DNA from: a virus
Strand: one strand, 5' to 3'
IMG/VR virus record: IMGVR_UViG_3300032462_000002
Location: 42,871-106,870 of that record
DNA: 64,000 nucleotides
This document shows, one piece after another, positions 47,630 through 55,629 of this stretch; position 1 is the stretch's first letter, and every line of letters begins with the position of its first letter. Both the position numbers and the translations under genes were made by a program. The notes beneath the pieces were generated by a model. It did not search any database. It was not told the origin of the DNA and saw only the letters and a list, made by a program, of their open reading frames with translations.

Positions 47630-48928
47630 ATGTACACTCTGTTTTTGCAGCGGGTTTTGTCGAAAAGAAGCGGCGACGATAAAATTCAGGCGCAAATCGA
47701 ATACATCCTTCAGCGTGGAATGGCCGGAACCCGTGGAAAAACCTGGAAGGCCGAGCCGCATCGCCTCCCGCCCATCCAACAAGAAAGCGGCAATTGGCTA
47801 TTCAAATATTGCATTACCTTTGAGAAGGTGCGTGGCGACCGGGGACAACAAGCTGAATACAGTCAGTGGGAAGAAATCAAAGCAATGCTCCAACAGACCG
47901 GAGCAATCACTCGCTTTCAGCCTTTTCCTTGGACTGTTCAAGTTGCTCCCAATGTCGCTCTTGTTGCGACTGCTGCTCCTACGGTTCAGACAGCGGAACC
48001 CGTTGAATTAGACCCAAACGCTATTGCCACGACTCCCTTGCCGCAACCTGAAGGGTTTGAGGGTGTATTGGACGGTATGCTCACACAGATTTTGGGCGGC
48101 GTCCGCACGGTTGGACAATTTGGTCCCGCCAAAAAATGGGACCAACTGATTGTTCCACCCGAACTATTGGGCAGAGACAGCGATGCCCATCTTGCAGAAC
48201 ATCCAGCGTGGAAGAACCTCTATGGAGTCAACCCTCAGACTCGCATCATCCTGAGCAACATCAAGCGAGCGCACGAAACGAACGGCGAAAGTCGTAATCA
48301 TGGCGTATTGTTCGGTCATGCCGGTTGTGGGAAAACAACTACGATGTTTGCATTGGAAAGTATGTTTGGTGCTGACGCCGTATTGAAGCTAGATGCAACC
48401 AGCACAACCAAAGCTGGTCTGGAGAAGATGTTCTTCAACGACCTGAACGAAATCCCGCCGTTGGTGTTCATGGAAGAGGCTGAAAAGGCCGATCCTGAAG
48501 CCCTGAAAATTTGGCTTGGCGCTCTCGACGACCGTGGAGAAATTCGTAAGGTCAACTTTCGAGTCAACCAACTTCGGTCGGTCAAGGTATTGTTCCTCTG
48601 CTCTGTCAACAACAAAGCCGCATTCGACAAGATGATGGGAAGTGACGGAACGGAAGCTGGCGCTCTATCCAGCCGGTGTGTGACTCAGGTGTATTACCCC
48701 CGTCCAAGCAAAACTGTATTGCTCCAAATTCTTGATAAAGAAGTTCGAGAAAAGGGTGGTCGCCAAGAATGGATTACTCCCGCAATTCAACTTGCCACTG
48801 AAATGGGCATCACTGATCCTCGTATTGTTCGCAGCTACCTTGCTGGTGGGGACCGATTGCTCGATGGAACCTACCAGCGTGACTGGCAGGCGATTCATCA
48901 GGCTCAAAATACCTTCAACAAAGCGTAA
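47630..48928 (+). CDS. AAA+ ATPase (MoxR/ClpX-like core)
   Basis: A 432-residue ATPase. Residues ~150-400 are a AAA+ core: Walker A GHAGCGKTT (229-237), Walker B LVFMEE (278-283, E-E instead of D-E), sensor-like SVNNKA and an arginine-rich SRCVTQVYYPRP. The N-terminal ~150 residues include a basic head, KYCITFEKVRGDRG and a Pro-rich linker. GGAG precedes the ATG. With the VWA gene (26132) it recalls MoxR-VWA chaperone pairs, but the two genes are 20 kb apart. The DUF2934/zinc gene follows 11 bp later. Confidence 0.9.
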   Translation: MYTLFLQRVLSKRSGDDKIQAQIEYILQRGMAGTRGKTWKAEPHRLPPIQQESGNWLFKYCITFEKVRGDRGQQAEYSQWEEIKAMLQQTGAITRFQPFPWTVQVAPNVALVATAAPTVQTAEPVELDPNAIATTPLPQPEGFEGVLDGMLTQILGGVRTVGQFGPAKKWDQLIVPPELLGRDSDAHLAEHPAWKNLYGVNPQTRIILSNIKRAHETNGESRNHGVLFGHAGCGKTTTMFALESMFGADAVLKLDATSTTKAGLEKMFFNDLNEIPPLVFMEEAEKADPEALKIWLGALDDRGEIRKVNFRVNQLRSVKVLFLCSVNNKAAFDKMMGSDGTEAGALSSRCVTQVYYPRPSKTVLLQILDKEVREKGGRQEWITPAIQLATEMGITDPRIVRSYLAGGDRLLDGTYQRDWQAIHQAQNTFNKA

Positions 48929-48939
48929 GCAACTTAGTT

Positions 48940-50022
48940 ATGGGTCGTGAAATCAAACGTGTAGACACTGGTTTTGAGTGGCCATTGGAAAAAGTGTGGA
49001 AAGGCTACCAAAACCCATATTGCAAACATGCACATAACTGTGCTGCTTGTGATGGATCGGGCTACAGTACAATGGCAAATCTATACAAAGATCAATGGTA
49101 TGGGTATCACGAATTCAATCCTGTTGCCTATGGCAGCGAATTGCTCACACCTGAAACTCCGGCATTAAAATCATTCGTGGAATTTCAAGTGGATCGCTCC
49201 ATTCGAGATGCTGCCAATGGCACAGCTTTGGAATTCCATGCTGATTTTCGCTCGACACGAACTGGTACAATGTGCCATAAGACTAAAAATGGTCTATACA
49301 CTCGTGAAGAGGCCATTGAACGTGACTGCAATCGACTATTGGAAATGTGGAACGAGCAATGGAGCCATCATCTGATTGCAGTTGATATTGCTGCATTGGT
49401 TGAGGGAAATCGGCTTTATGATTTGACTCGACAACGATTGAAAAATATTCCATTGGAGGAATATATCCGCACCCGTGCATATTACTTGTGGGTAGATGCT
49501 GGTCGTCCTGAAGGCGATGCGTCACAATTTTGGGAAATAGCCGCCAAAGAACACAGTGGTCCTTGGCTCCCGTTCTGGAACGGGCATACCCCCACGCCAG
49601 AAGAAGTCAATGGCTGGAGCATCGCTGGCTTTGGTCACGATTCCATCAATTGTCACATTTGCATTGAAGCTCGATGTAAACGTGAAGGATATTCCACGGA
49701 ATGTGAAGTGTGCAAGGGAAAGGGTTCTATCTGGCAACCGGCAGAAGCCGAACAATGGGCTGAAGATTGGGTAGAAGAAAAACCGCCAGCAGGCGAAGGA
49801 TACCAAATTTGGGAGACAGTATCTGAAGGTTCTCCAATCTCGCCCGTATTTTCCGACCCACGCATCCTGGCTGAATGGATGGCAAATTCCCCAACATGGG
49901 GTGCCGCCGAACCAATGTCTGCTGATCGGTGGTTGGAATGGATTGTCGGCCCAGGCTGGTCCCCGTCCGGCATGATGATAAATGGCGTCTACAAAGATGG
50001 CGTTGCCGCAATGACTGAGTAA
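48940..50022 (+). CDS. DnaJ-type zinc motif plus DUF2934 protein
   Basis: A 360-residue protein with two C-x-x-C-x-G-x-G zinc motifs, CAACDGSGY (~34-42) and CEVCKGKGSIW (~258), separated by an IRTRAYYLWVDAGRPEGDA (~183-201) unit typical of DUF2934. The bipartite zinc motifs could form a DnaJ-like cysteine-rich domain interrupted by insertions; no J domain is present. It is in one operon with the AAA+ ATPase and is probably its partner or substrate adaptor. A terminator that includes the next ATG follows. Confidence 0.8.
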   Translation: MGREIKRVDTGFEWPLEKVWKGYQNPYCKHAHNCAACDGSGYSTMANLYKDQWYGYHEFNPVAYGSELLTPETPALKSFVEFQVDRSIRDAANGTALEFHADFRSTRTGTMCHKTKNGLYTREEAIERDCNRLLEMWNEQWSHHLIAVDIAALVEGNRLYDLTRQRLKNIPLEEYIRTRAYYLWVDAGRPEGDASQFWEIAAKEHSGPWLPFWNGHTPTPEEVNGWSIAGFGHDSINCHICIEARCKREGYSTECEVCKGKGSIWQPAEAEQWAEDWVEEKPPAGEGYQIWETVSEGSPISPVFSDPRILAEWMANSPTWGAAEPMSADRWLEWIVGPGWSPSGMMINGVYKDGVAAMTE

Positions 50023-50028
50023 TTTTCT

Positions 50029-50061
50029 CTTCCCCATGACGTAAATAACGTCATGGGGAAG
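50029..50061 (+). terminator. terminator hairpin containing the next start codon
   Basis: CTTCCCCATGACGT pairs perfectly with ACGTCATGGGGAAG around AAATA, then TTTT. The ATG at 50053 and the first codons of the zincin gene are in the 3' strand, so transcripts reading through have a buried start. Confidence 0.88.
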
Positions 50062-50823
50062 TTTTCATTTCATCACTGGCTTAATCTTCAAGAAAACCAA
50101 CACGTCGTTGAGATTCAGGTAGCACGCTTCCTTGAAGATATTCTTGAAAAAGCAACCGCTCACAAAAAGCAGGACATGCAGGCTGGTCAGCCAAATCAGA
50201 CGTATACGAACTACGTCAGACAAGTTTGGCCACAGGACGCCATTCAAAATGGCGAATTTGTGTTGCCAAGCATCTTCCCTGCCGACATTGCAGGTCAGCG
50301 AGTACAATTCAAACTCAAGCTGGGACATAATGCCGCCGACACCGTTCACAATAACGGCAAGTTCGAGGGCTTTGTCATCAATATGTATCCATTCAACTAT
50401 GCCAAAAGCATAGAAGATGTTGATCGTCATTTGATGACTCTCAAATCAGCAATGCACCATGAAGCGGAACATATCTATAACGTGGGTGCTGAATATGAAT
50501 CCAATGATTGGGATGGCGACGACAAGCATCGCATGGCGATGCAATACATGAGCAATCCCGGAGAAATTCGAGCGCACGCTCGACAGATGGCCTATATGTA
50601 CGCCAAGCACTTCCCTGGTGAGCCATTTGATCTAAAGAAGGCACAGTCAATTCTGAACGGTCCTGGGTTCACCACTACCCATAAGAACTACTTCAATGGC
50701 TTTGCCAAGCCTGACGTTTGGCAAAAAAACGTCAATAGGTTTGGATATAATCATGCAAATCCGCACGATCAAATCATGCCATTGGTGCCACAATTTTTGG
50801 CCCAATATCAGTCTCAGCCATGA
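50053..50823 (+). CDS. zincin-like metalloprotease with tag-like N-terminus
   Basis: A 256-residue protein opening MGKFSFHHWLNLQENQ, a tag variant. The segment KSAMHHEAEHIYNVGAEYES carries HEAEH, an H-E-x-x-H zinc motif, with downstream acidic residues (NPGEIRAHARQMAY) that could provide the third ligand. No signal peptide. If packaged, a head-internal protease could act on the tag or on host proteins upon injection. The start codon is inside a terminator stem. Confidence 0.7.
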   Translation: MGKFSFHHWLNLQENQHVVEIQVARFLEDILEKATAHKKQDMQAGQPNQTYTNYVRQVWPQDAIQNGEFVLPSIFPADIAGQRVQFKLKLGHNAADTVHNNGKFEGFVINMYPFNYAKSIEDVDRHLMTLKSAMHHEAEHIYNVGAEYESNDWDGDDKHRMAMQYMSNPGEIRAHARQMAYMYAKHFPGEPFDLKKAQSILNGPGFTTTHKNYFNGFAKPDVWQKNVNRFGYNHANPHDQIMPLVPQFLAQYQSQP

Positions 50824-50872
50824 ATGCGGCATTGCTCCTTACGCCTGGGTCGTAAGAAAAACGACATGAGGG

Positions 50873-50900
50873 TTGCAACTTGGCGAGTCTTTCCTAAAAT
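50873..50900 (+). promoter_or_regulatory. sigma70-like promoter
   Basis: TTGCAA, 16 bp, TAAAAT, upstream of the gene at 50936. Confidence 0.5.
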
Positions 50901-50935
50901 AGCTCGATCAATTCGTTCCCTTTGAGGATTTTCTA

Positions 50936-51196
50936 ATGAACCCCAAGGCTGTTGAGCTTGTCGATGAGTACGGCGACCAAGCGTATCACGTCGCCGTTGA
51001 GTTTACCGTGCTGGCTACCCACATCGGGGACACGGTTGGTGCTGAATTGTTTGGAGAGTGTGCCAGAGATTTAATAGAGGCGGGCTTCCACAAGCACCGG
51101 AAAGAAAATGAAAGAAGATTTAGCTGGTGGAATTCGCTTCAGCGAAAGGATGAAACTCTACGAGGCGGGCTTCCACAAGCACCGGAAAGAAAATGA
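50936..51196 (+). CDS. small unknown protein ending in a duplicated segment, 86 aa
   Basis: An 86-residue protein, MNPKAVELVDEYGDQAYHVAV, with a helical N-terminal ~50 residues (CARDLIEAGFHKHRKENERR). After the first copy of a 48-bp repeat it runs into WWNSLQRKDETL and stops inside the second copy. The ancestral C-terminus was probably ERRFSRKDLLW, as read from copy 2 in another frame. Behind GAGGATTTTCTA. Confidence 0.6.
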   Translation: MNPKAVELVDEYGDQAYHVAVEFTVLATHIGDTVGAELFGECARDLIEAGFHKHRKENERRFSWWNSLQRKDETLRGGLPQAPERK

Positions 51197-51209
51197 AAGA
51201 AGATTTAGC
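51077..51209 (+). repeat. 48-bp perfect direct repeat
   Basis: Identical copies at 51077-51124 and 51162-51209, 85 bp apart. Each copy ends with an ATG-AAA-GAA-GAT-TTA-GC that can start a frame (MKEDLA...). The 37 bp between contain AGCGAAAGGATG, related to the AGCCGAAAGGAT following copy 2, so this is a recent tandem duplication with partial decay. Confidence 0.93.
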
Positions 51210-51230
51210 CGAAAGGATCTTCTATGGTGA
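51108..51230 (+). CDS. 40-aa ORF across the 48-bp duplication
   Basis: The frame begins at the ATG in copy 1 and reads MKEDLAGGIRFSERMKLYEA, then re-enters the EAGFHKHRKENE sequence in copy 2 and ends RKDLLW. It is out of frame with the 50936 gene but recodes the same segment. Possibly an artefact of the duplication, possibly a small product. Confidence 0.3.
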   Translation: MKEDLAGGIRFSERMKLYEAGFHKHRKENERRFSRKDLLW

Positions 51231-51285
51231 AGAACCACGATTACATGAAGAACCAAGATTACAAACCGAAGAGGCGGCTTCGTAG
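51193..51285 (+). CDS. 30-aa ORF from copy 2 of the duplication
   Basis: MKEDLAERIFYGEEPRLHEE then PRLQTEEAAS, ending at TAG before the terminator. It shares the MKEDLA start with the 51108 frame and contains the short repeat EEPRL. Could be the original small gene downstream of 50936, with overlap. Confidence 0.4.
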   Translation: MKEDLAERIFYGEEPRLHEEPRLQTEEAAS

Positions 51286-51290
51286 TAAAG

Positions 51291-51320
51291 AAAAGACCCC
51301 GGTTTTAGCCGGGGTCTTTT
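51291..51320. terminator. bidirectional intrinsic terminator
   Basis: AAAAGACCCCGG pairs with CCGGGGTCTTTT around TTTTAG; convergent genes end at 51285 and 51324. Confidence 0.93.
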
Positions 51321-51323
51321 TGT

Positions 51324-51830
51324 TTAGCGAATGTTTTCTTCCAACAACTTCTTCACCCTGTTGAGATGGACGTTCGTGTCGATACGAAGCTGGCCCGATC
51401 TAACTCGTGGGTTGTTTATTCCAGTGGATGTTTTGATATTGATAATTGCACCGCCTCTAATATCCTTGATTACAACTTCGGATTTAGAGTATTCCATCCC
51501 ACCTTCAATGGATTCAATCATAGTTGATTTGAAAACAAAAATACCATTTGGTTTCTTTTCAATTGTTTCTTTTGCAATCCAAACGAAGACTCCTTTGCTG
51601 GAATCTCTGCGAACTTTGAACTTGCCGTTGCCAAGGTCTTCAACAAGAGTTACGCCGGACGCTTCTCGAACGGCATCTCTGTGAGAATCGACCCAATCAA
51701 TTGTCTTTTGTGCAGTCGATCTAACTTCGATTTCTTTTTCGACCGTTGCTGCTGCATCTGCTGCATTGGCGATGTGTGGCATAAAGATGCTCGTACCAAG
51801 CAATGCCAATAGAACTAACAAGTGTTTCAT
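51324..51830 (-). CDS. exported SRPBCC-like protein, 168 aa
   Basis: A 168-residue protein with GGAGGGG before the ATG and a signal peptide (1-23, KHLLVLLALLGTSIFMPHIANA). The mature part begins with a helix, then VEDLGNGKFKVRRDSSKGVFVW and FVFKSTMIESIEGGMEYSKSEV, and ends in a long helix with VHLNRVKKLLEENI. This beta-sheet-plus-C-terminal-helix plan resembles SRPBCC/START-type binding domains. Periplasmic; function unknown. Confidence 0.75.
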   Translation of the reverse strand: MKHLLVLLALLGTSIFMPHIANAADAAATVEKEIEVRSTAQKTIDWVDSHRDAVREASGVTLVEDLGNGKFKVRRDSSKGVFVWIAKETIEKKPNGIFVFKSTMIESIEGGMEYSKSEVVIKDIRGGAIINIKTSTGINNPRVRSGQLRIDTNVHLNRVKKLLEENIR

Positions 51831-51941
51831 ATCCCCTCCGTGTGAAATGTGACTTGAAGTGACTTCTGATGTTATATAGCCTCAATATTTTGATATTGCA
51901 CACTCCTTTATGTCGTCCAACCTTTTATCGGAGGAAACAAA

Positions 51942-52676
51942 ATGAAAGGCATTATTTTAGCAGGCGGGATGGGGACAAGACTTCATCCTTTGACAAAAGT
52001 AACCAACAAATGCTTATTGCCAGTGCATGATAGACCCATGATTTATTGGCCAATTCAAACACTTGTGGGCAGTGGCATCAAAGATATTCTTTTAGTATGT
52101 GGCGGGAACGCCGCAGGTGAATTTTTGAGAATCCTTGGCAACGGTGAAGAATTTGGCCTGAAACATCTTCACTACACATACCAGAAAGAAGCAAATGGAA
52201 TTGCCGACGCTTTATCTTTGGCAGAAGAATGGGCAGACAATGAACCAGTAGCCGTAATTCTGGCTGACAACATTTATGAAAATCCGGTTCCTGAAGTTGT
52301 TACCGCCTTTGAAAAGAATCCTGATGGCGCACACATCTTCTTGACGCCAGTAGACCATCCAGAGTGTTACGGCGTAGTTGAAACAGACGCAGCAGGAAAA
52401 GTAATAGGGATCGAAGAAAAACCTAAAGAACCGAAATCCAACTTGATCGCAACAGGGTTGTATATGTACGACGGAGGAGTTTGGGACTACATCCGAACGC
52501 TCAAGCCATCCAAGAGAAACGAACTTGAGATCACCGATCTCAATAATCGTTATTTGGGCATTGGGAAGCTCCACGCTCACACAATCAATGGTTGGTGGGC
52601 AGACTGCGGAGAAAGTCTCGAAGGATATACGCAGACGTGCTATGCAGCCAGCAGACTTGGAAAGAAGGCTGAGTAA
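51942..52676 (+). CDS. sugar-1-phosphate nucleotidyltransferase (RmlA-like)
   Basis: A 244-residue nucleotidyltransferase making NDP-sugar from NTP and sugar-1-phosphate. GGMGTRLHPLT (8-18) is the signature, with LLPVHDRPMIYWP, ILADNIYE (metal aspartate) and GIEEKPKEPKS with the second catalytic lysine. It resembles glucose-1-phosphate thymidylyltransferase but is ~45 residues shorter at the C-terminus, as in short RmlA/RfbF forms. CGGAGG precedes the ATG. It feeds the transferases at 52678 and elsewhere. Confidence 0.93.
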   Translation: MKGIILAGGMGTRLHPLTKVTNKCLLPVHDRPMIYWPIQTLVGSGIKDILLVCGGNAAGEFLRILGNGEEFGLKHLHYTYQKEANGIADALSLAEEWADNEPVAVILADNIYENPVPEVVTAFEKNPDGAHIFLTPVDHPECYGVVETDAAGKVIGIEEKPKEPKSNLIATGLYMYDGGVWDYIRTLKPSKRNELEITDLNNRYLGIGKLHAHTINGWWADCGESLEGYTQTCYAASRLGKKAE

Positions 52677-52677
52677 A

Positions 52678-53565
52678 ATGAAAGTTGTAGTTTGTCCTTT
52701 GGTTAGTCGAGATGTCCCGAAAGCAATTAGGGCAGTCAACTCGATTCGCAACATGATGGCAACAACCGAAGTTCAGTTTTCGGTTGTTGCCATCATCAAT
52801 TCGTTAAACGCTGAATTCATTCAGGAATTCAAAACTTGGTGCGACCAAGAATCTGTTGAATACAAAATAACGCCGTCCAAAGGAACTCCCGCAGCAGGTA
52901 AAAATCAATGCCTGAAGTTTTTCCGGGAATCTCAATATGATGGAATGTGCATGGTTGATGGTGACGATCTGTATTATCCAAGTGCCGGACTCCAAATCGA
53001 GAGACACTTAAAGCATCACCCTGGCACTGATTTATTGATCGTCAAGCCATCCGATCAAATCAATAACTACAGCAACAATTCAGTCCAAATAAAAGAAAAA
53101 GTACACGCCTGTTGTTGGGGCGACAATATATTCCCATTGCCATACACTTATGGACCCGCAAAACATGAAATGTTCTCCAACAGAGCGGCTGCTCACAACT
53201 TAGGCGGGCATGTTTTTTACAGTCGCAAATTTGTCGAACTCCTTGAATACGATGAAGACCAACTATTGGGAGAAGACCTCTTGTTGGAGTTCAAAGCATT
53301 GAAGCTGCATCAGGAAGGGAAGTTGTGCTTCTGGCTGAGTTTTGCCAGCGACGTTCAGTTTCTTGATCGAACAGGCGAATCAAATATTCAAGCGATAAAA
53401 AACGAAACAGACGGAGAGATGTATTACAACCGGCTGGTTGAAAAAGTAACGTCGATCCTTGATACAAATCGAAGTTCGTTCAATGAGCTTCCTGTGGAAT
53501 TTCCCAAAATCATATTCGGTCATGCCGAAAAAATTGCGTGGATTGCCCAACAAGTCGTAGTCTAA
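52678..53565 (+). CDS. glycosyltransferase family 2-like protein
   Basis: A 295-residue protein one base after the nucleotidyltransferase stop (TAAAATG). MKVVVCPLVSRDVPKAIRAVNS begins a GT-A fold (shown in part); GTPAAGKNQCLKFF and MVDGDDLYYPSAGL carry the D-x-D-D metal site at ~98-101; LLGEDLLLEF fits the ED catalytic base. Pairing with the nucleotidyltransferase suggests that it uses that enzyme's product. Confidence 0.82.
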   Translation: MKVVVCPLVSRDVPKAIRAVNSIRNMMATTEVQFSVVAIINSLNAEFIQEFKTWCDQESVEYKITPSKGTPAAGKNQCLKFFRESQYDGMCMVDGDDLYYPSAGLQIERHLKHHPGTDLLIVKPSDQINNYSNNSVQIKEKVHACCWGDNIFPLPYTYGPAKHEMFSNRAAAHNLGGHVFYSRKFVELLEYDEDQLLGEDLLLEFKALKLHQEGKLCFWLSFASDVQFLDRTGESNIQAIKNETDGEMYYNRLVEKVTSILDTNRSSFNELPVEFPKIIFGHAEKIAWIAQQVVV

Positions 53566-53566
53566 A

Positions 53567-53595
53567 TTTACAAACGGCAAATTTCGTGGTAGAAT
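53567..53595 (+). promoter_or_regulatory. sigma70-like promoter of the NAMPT gene
   Basis: TTTACA, exactly 17 bp, TAGAAT. The leader contains a small hairpin, CGATGCA-AGG-TGCATCG, near 53630-53648; too short for a known NAD riboswitch. Confidence 0.6.
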
Positions 53596-53678
53596 ACTTC
53601 CGTCACAACGCCCCTAAATGAAGCAAGCCCCGATGCAAGGTGCATCGAGGCCAAGGTATTCTCCAGAAAGGACCGAAA

Positions 53679-55094
53679 ATGAATTGGCTCAACAACATTT
53701 GCTGGCTTTCCGATTCGTACAAAATCAGTCACTACAAGCAGTATCCGCCTGGGACAAAACGAATTTACTCGTATTTCGAGTCACGATCCGGGTCGGTTCA
53801 TCCTGCCACGACCTTTTTTGGCCTCCAATATTGGCTGAAGCAATATCTGGTTGGGCAAGTCGTAACCGCCGAAAAAATCGACAAAGCAGAACGGCTGTTT
53901 AACAAACACTTCGGCGGCAAGGTTTTTAATCGTGAGGGTTGGGAATACATCCTCAACGTCCACAATGGTCGCCTACCTGTCGAGATTAAAGCGGCCCCCG
54001 AAGGTACAGTGGTTGGAGAATCCAACGTGTTGATGACGGTCGAAAATACCGACGACAACGCATTTTGGTTGACCAACTATCTGGAAACTTTACTGGTCCA
54101 GGTTTGGTATCCATCGACAGTCGCCACGCAAAGCCGAGCGATGAAGAAAGTCATCCTCGAATATCTTGCAAAGACAGGCGATACGGACCTGATCCACTTC
54201 AAGTTACACGACTTCGGTTTCCGTGGGGTCACTTGCCCAGAACAAGCCGCAATCGGTGGTGCATCGCACCTTGTAAACTTCATGGGAACCGATACGATTC
54301 TAGGGCTTGTCTTATTGGACGAATTCTATCATGAACCATGTGCTGGCTTCTCGATTCCGGCTGCTGAACACAGCACAATCACGTCATGGGGACGTGAACA
54401 CGAAGTCGATGCTTGTCGCAACATGCTAGTTCAGTATCCAACCGGCCTCGTAGCAACAGTGAGCGATAGCTACGACATTTTCAACTGCTGTGCCAATATT
54501 TGGGGCGGCGTCCTCAAAGACGAAGTGTTGGCTCGTGACGGTGTTTTGGTTGTTCGCCCGGACTCTGGCGACCCTCCGACCGTTGTGGTGAAAGTGCTGG
54601 ATATTCTTGGCGAGAAATTCGGCATCACGATGAACAACAAGGGATATAAAGTCCTGCATCCCAAGGTTCGAGTTATTCAAGGAGACGGCATCGACTTCAA
54701 GATGCTCGACCTGATCCTCTCAGCAATGGAAAAAGCTGGTTGGTCGGCTGACAACATTGCCTTCGGTTCAGGTGGTGGACTGCTTCAAAAACTCAATCGA
54801 GACACCCAACGATTTGCCTTCAAGTGTTCTTCGGCAGTTGTTGGCGATGAAGTCAGAGACGTTTACAAGCAGCCCATCACGGACGGCTGCAAGAAGTCCA
54901 AAGCTGGACGATTGAAGTTGGTCTGGTCAGACCGTCTCGGCCTCCTGGCGGGCGCACACGGCAAGGTTTTACAAACTGTGCCTGAGTCTGATCCACGTCC
55001 CGATCAGTTGCAGTTTGTCTTCAGGAACGGCGAACTTCTGGTTGACCAGACATTCGAGCAAGTTCGAGAAGCGACTAAACATACGATTCTGTAA
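53679..55094 (+). CDS. nadV: nicotinamide phosphoribosyltransferase (NAMPT)
   Basis: A 471-residue NAMPT converting nicotinamide and PRPP to NMN. The ATG at 53679 follows AGAAAGGA. Key residues are present: D178 in KLHDFGFRG, H231 in AAEHSTITSWG, R293 and D295 in VVRPDSGDPP, and FGSGGGLLQKLNRDT near the end. In other large phages NAMPT, with an NMN adenylyltransferase, rebuilds NAD after NADase-type defences (NARP2 logic); no adenylyltransferase is in this window. A broken SLOG-like gene and a NUDIX gene, both plausible in nucleotide metabolism, follow. Confidence 0.96.
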   Translation: MNWLNNICWLSDSYKISHYKQYPPGTKRIYSYFESRSGSVHPATTFFGLQYWLKQYLVGQVVTAEKIDKAERLFNKHFGGKVFNREGWEYILNVHNGRLPVEIKAAPEGTVVGESNVLMTVENTDDNAFWLTNYLETLLVQVWYPSTVATQSRAMKKVILEYLAKTGDTDLIHFKLHDFGFRGVTCPEQAAIGGASHLVNFMGTDTILGLVLLDEFYHEPCAGFSIPAAEHSTITSWGREHEVDACRNMLVQYPTGLVATVSDSYDIFNCCANIWGGVLKDEVLARDGVLVVRPDSGDPPTVVVKVLDILGEKFGITMNNKGYKVLHPKVRVIQGDGIDFKMLDLILSAMEKAGWSADNIAFGSGGGLLQKLNRDTQRFAFKCSSAVVGDEVRDVYKQPITDGCKKSKAGRLKLVWSDRLGLLAGAHGKVLQTVPESDPRPDQLQFVFRNGELLVDQTFEQVREATKHTIL

Positions 55095-55136
55095 AATCAG
55101 AATAGATCAAGTACCACAATTTTATTCAGGAATGAT

Positions 55137-55540
55137 ATGACGAACTTCCAAGAATTCGTTGATCGTAAAAAAACGGTAAAAGTTGGCGTCGTTGGTTTTT
55201 CAGCCCAGAAGTTTGACATCTCTAAGGCAAAAGCCTATATCGTGGCGGCTTTTGACAAGATTGAAAAGGACTTCTCGCCGAAGAACATTCATTGCATTTC
55301 CGGATTGACCGACCTTGGCATTCCAGCACTGGCGTACCGGGAAGCGCTCTGGAATACGACTTATTCAATGTCGATGAGACGATCTTGGTAGGGGAAGAGT
55401 GGGGCGATGAGAGCGATACATTCCTCTCCATGCTCGATGTCATGGTGAAGGTGGGCGGCGGTAAACAATCGGTAGCAGAGGCTGAAAAGGCCGAAGCGAA
55501 CGGGTTGTCGGTGATGAAATTTGATTTGAAGGCCGAATAG
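55137..55540 (+). pseudogene. SLOG/LOG-like protein broken by an internal deletion/frameshift
   Basis: The start MTNFQEFVDRKKT fits the tag family. KVGVVGFSAQKFD, then CISGLTDLGIPALAYREA gives the Rossmann-like SLOG pattern; the frame then leaves (WNTTYSMSM, stop at 55390). In the +1 frame EYDLFNVDETILVGEEWGDES and VGGGKQSVAEAEKAEANG continue to 55540. About 15 residues normally lying between AYREA and EYD (a G-W-x-T-x-G-I type strand) are missing, so a ~45-bp deletion near 55351 broke the gene. SLOG proteins sense or cleave nucleotides. Confidence 0.72.
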
Positions 55541-55629
55541 CAAGGTTCGTTGAAGGTACACCTTCGACGCTTCAGACGCTTCAGATTGTAGTCAAATTGC
55601 GATATTAGTCAATTAGTTGGTTGTAAACC

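Noticed and set aside
53620-53660. NAD riboswitch ahead of NAMPT
   Set aside because: Only a 7-bp hairpin with a 3-nt loop is present; none of the conserved NAD-I/NAD-II riboswitch elements is visible.
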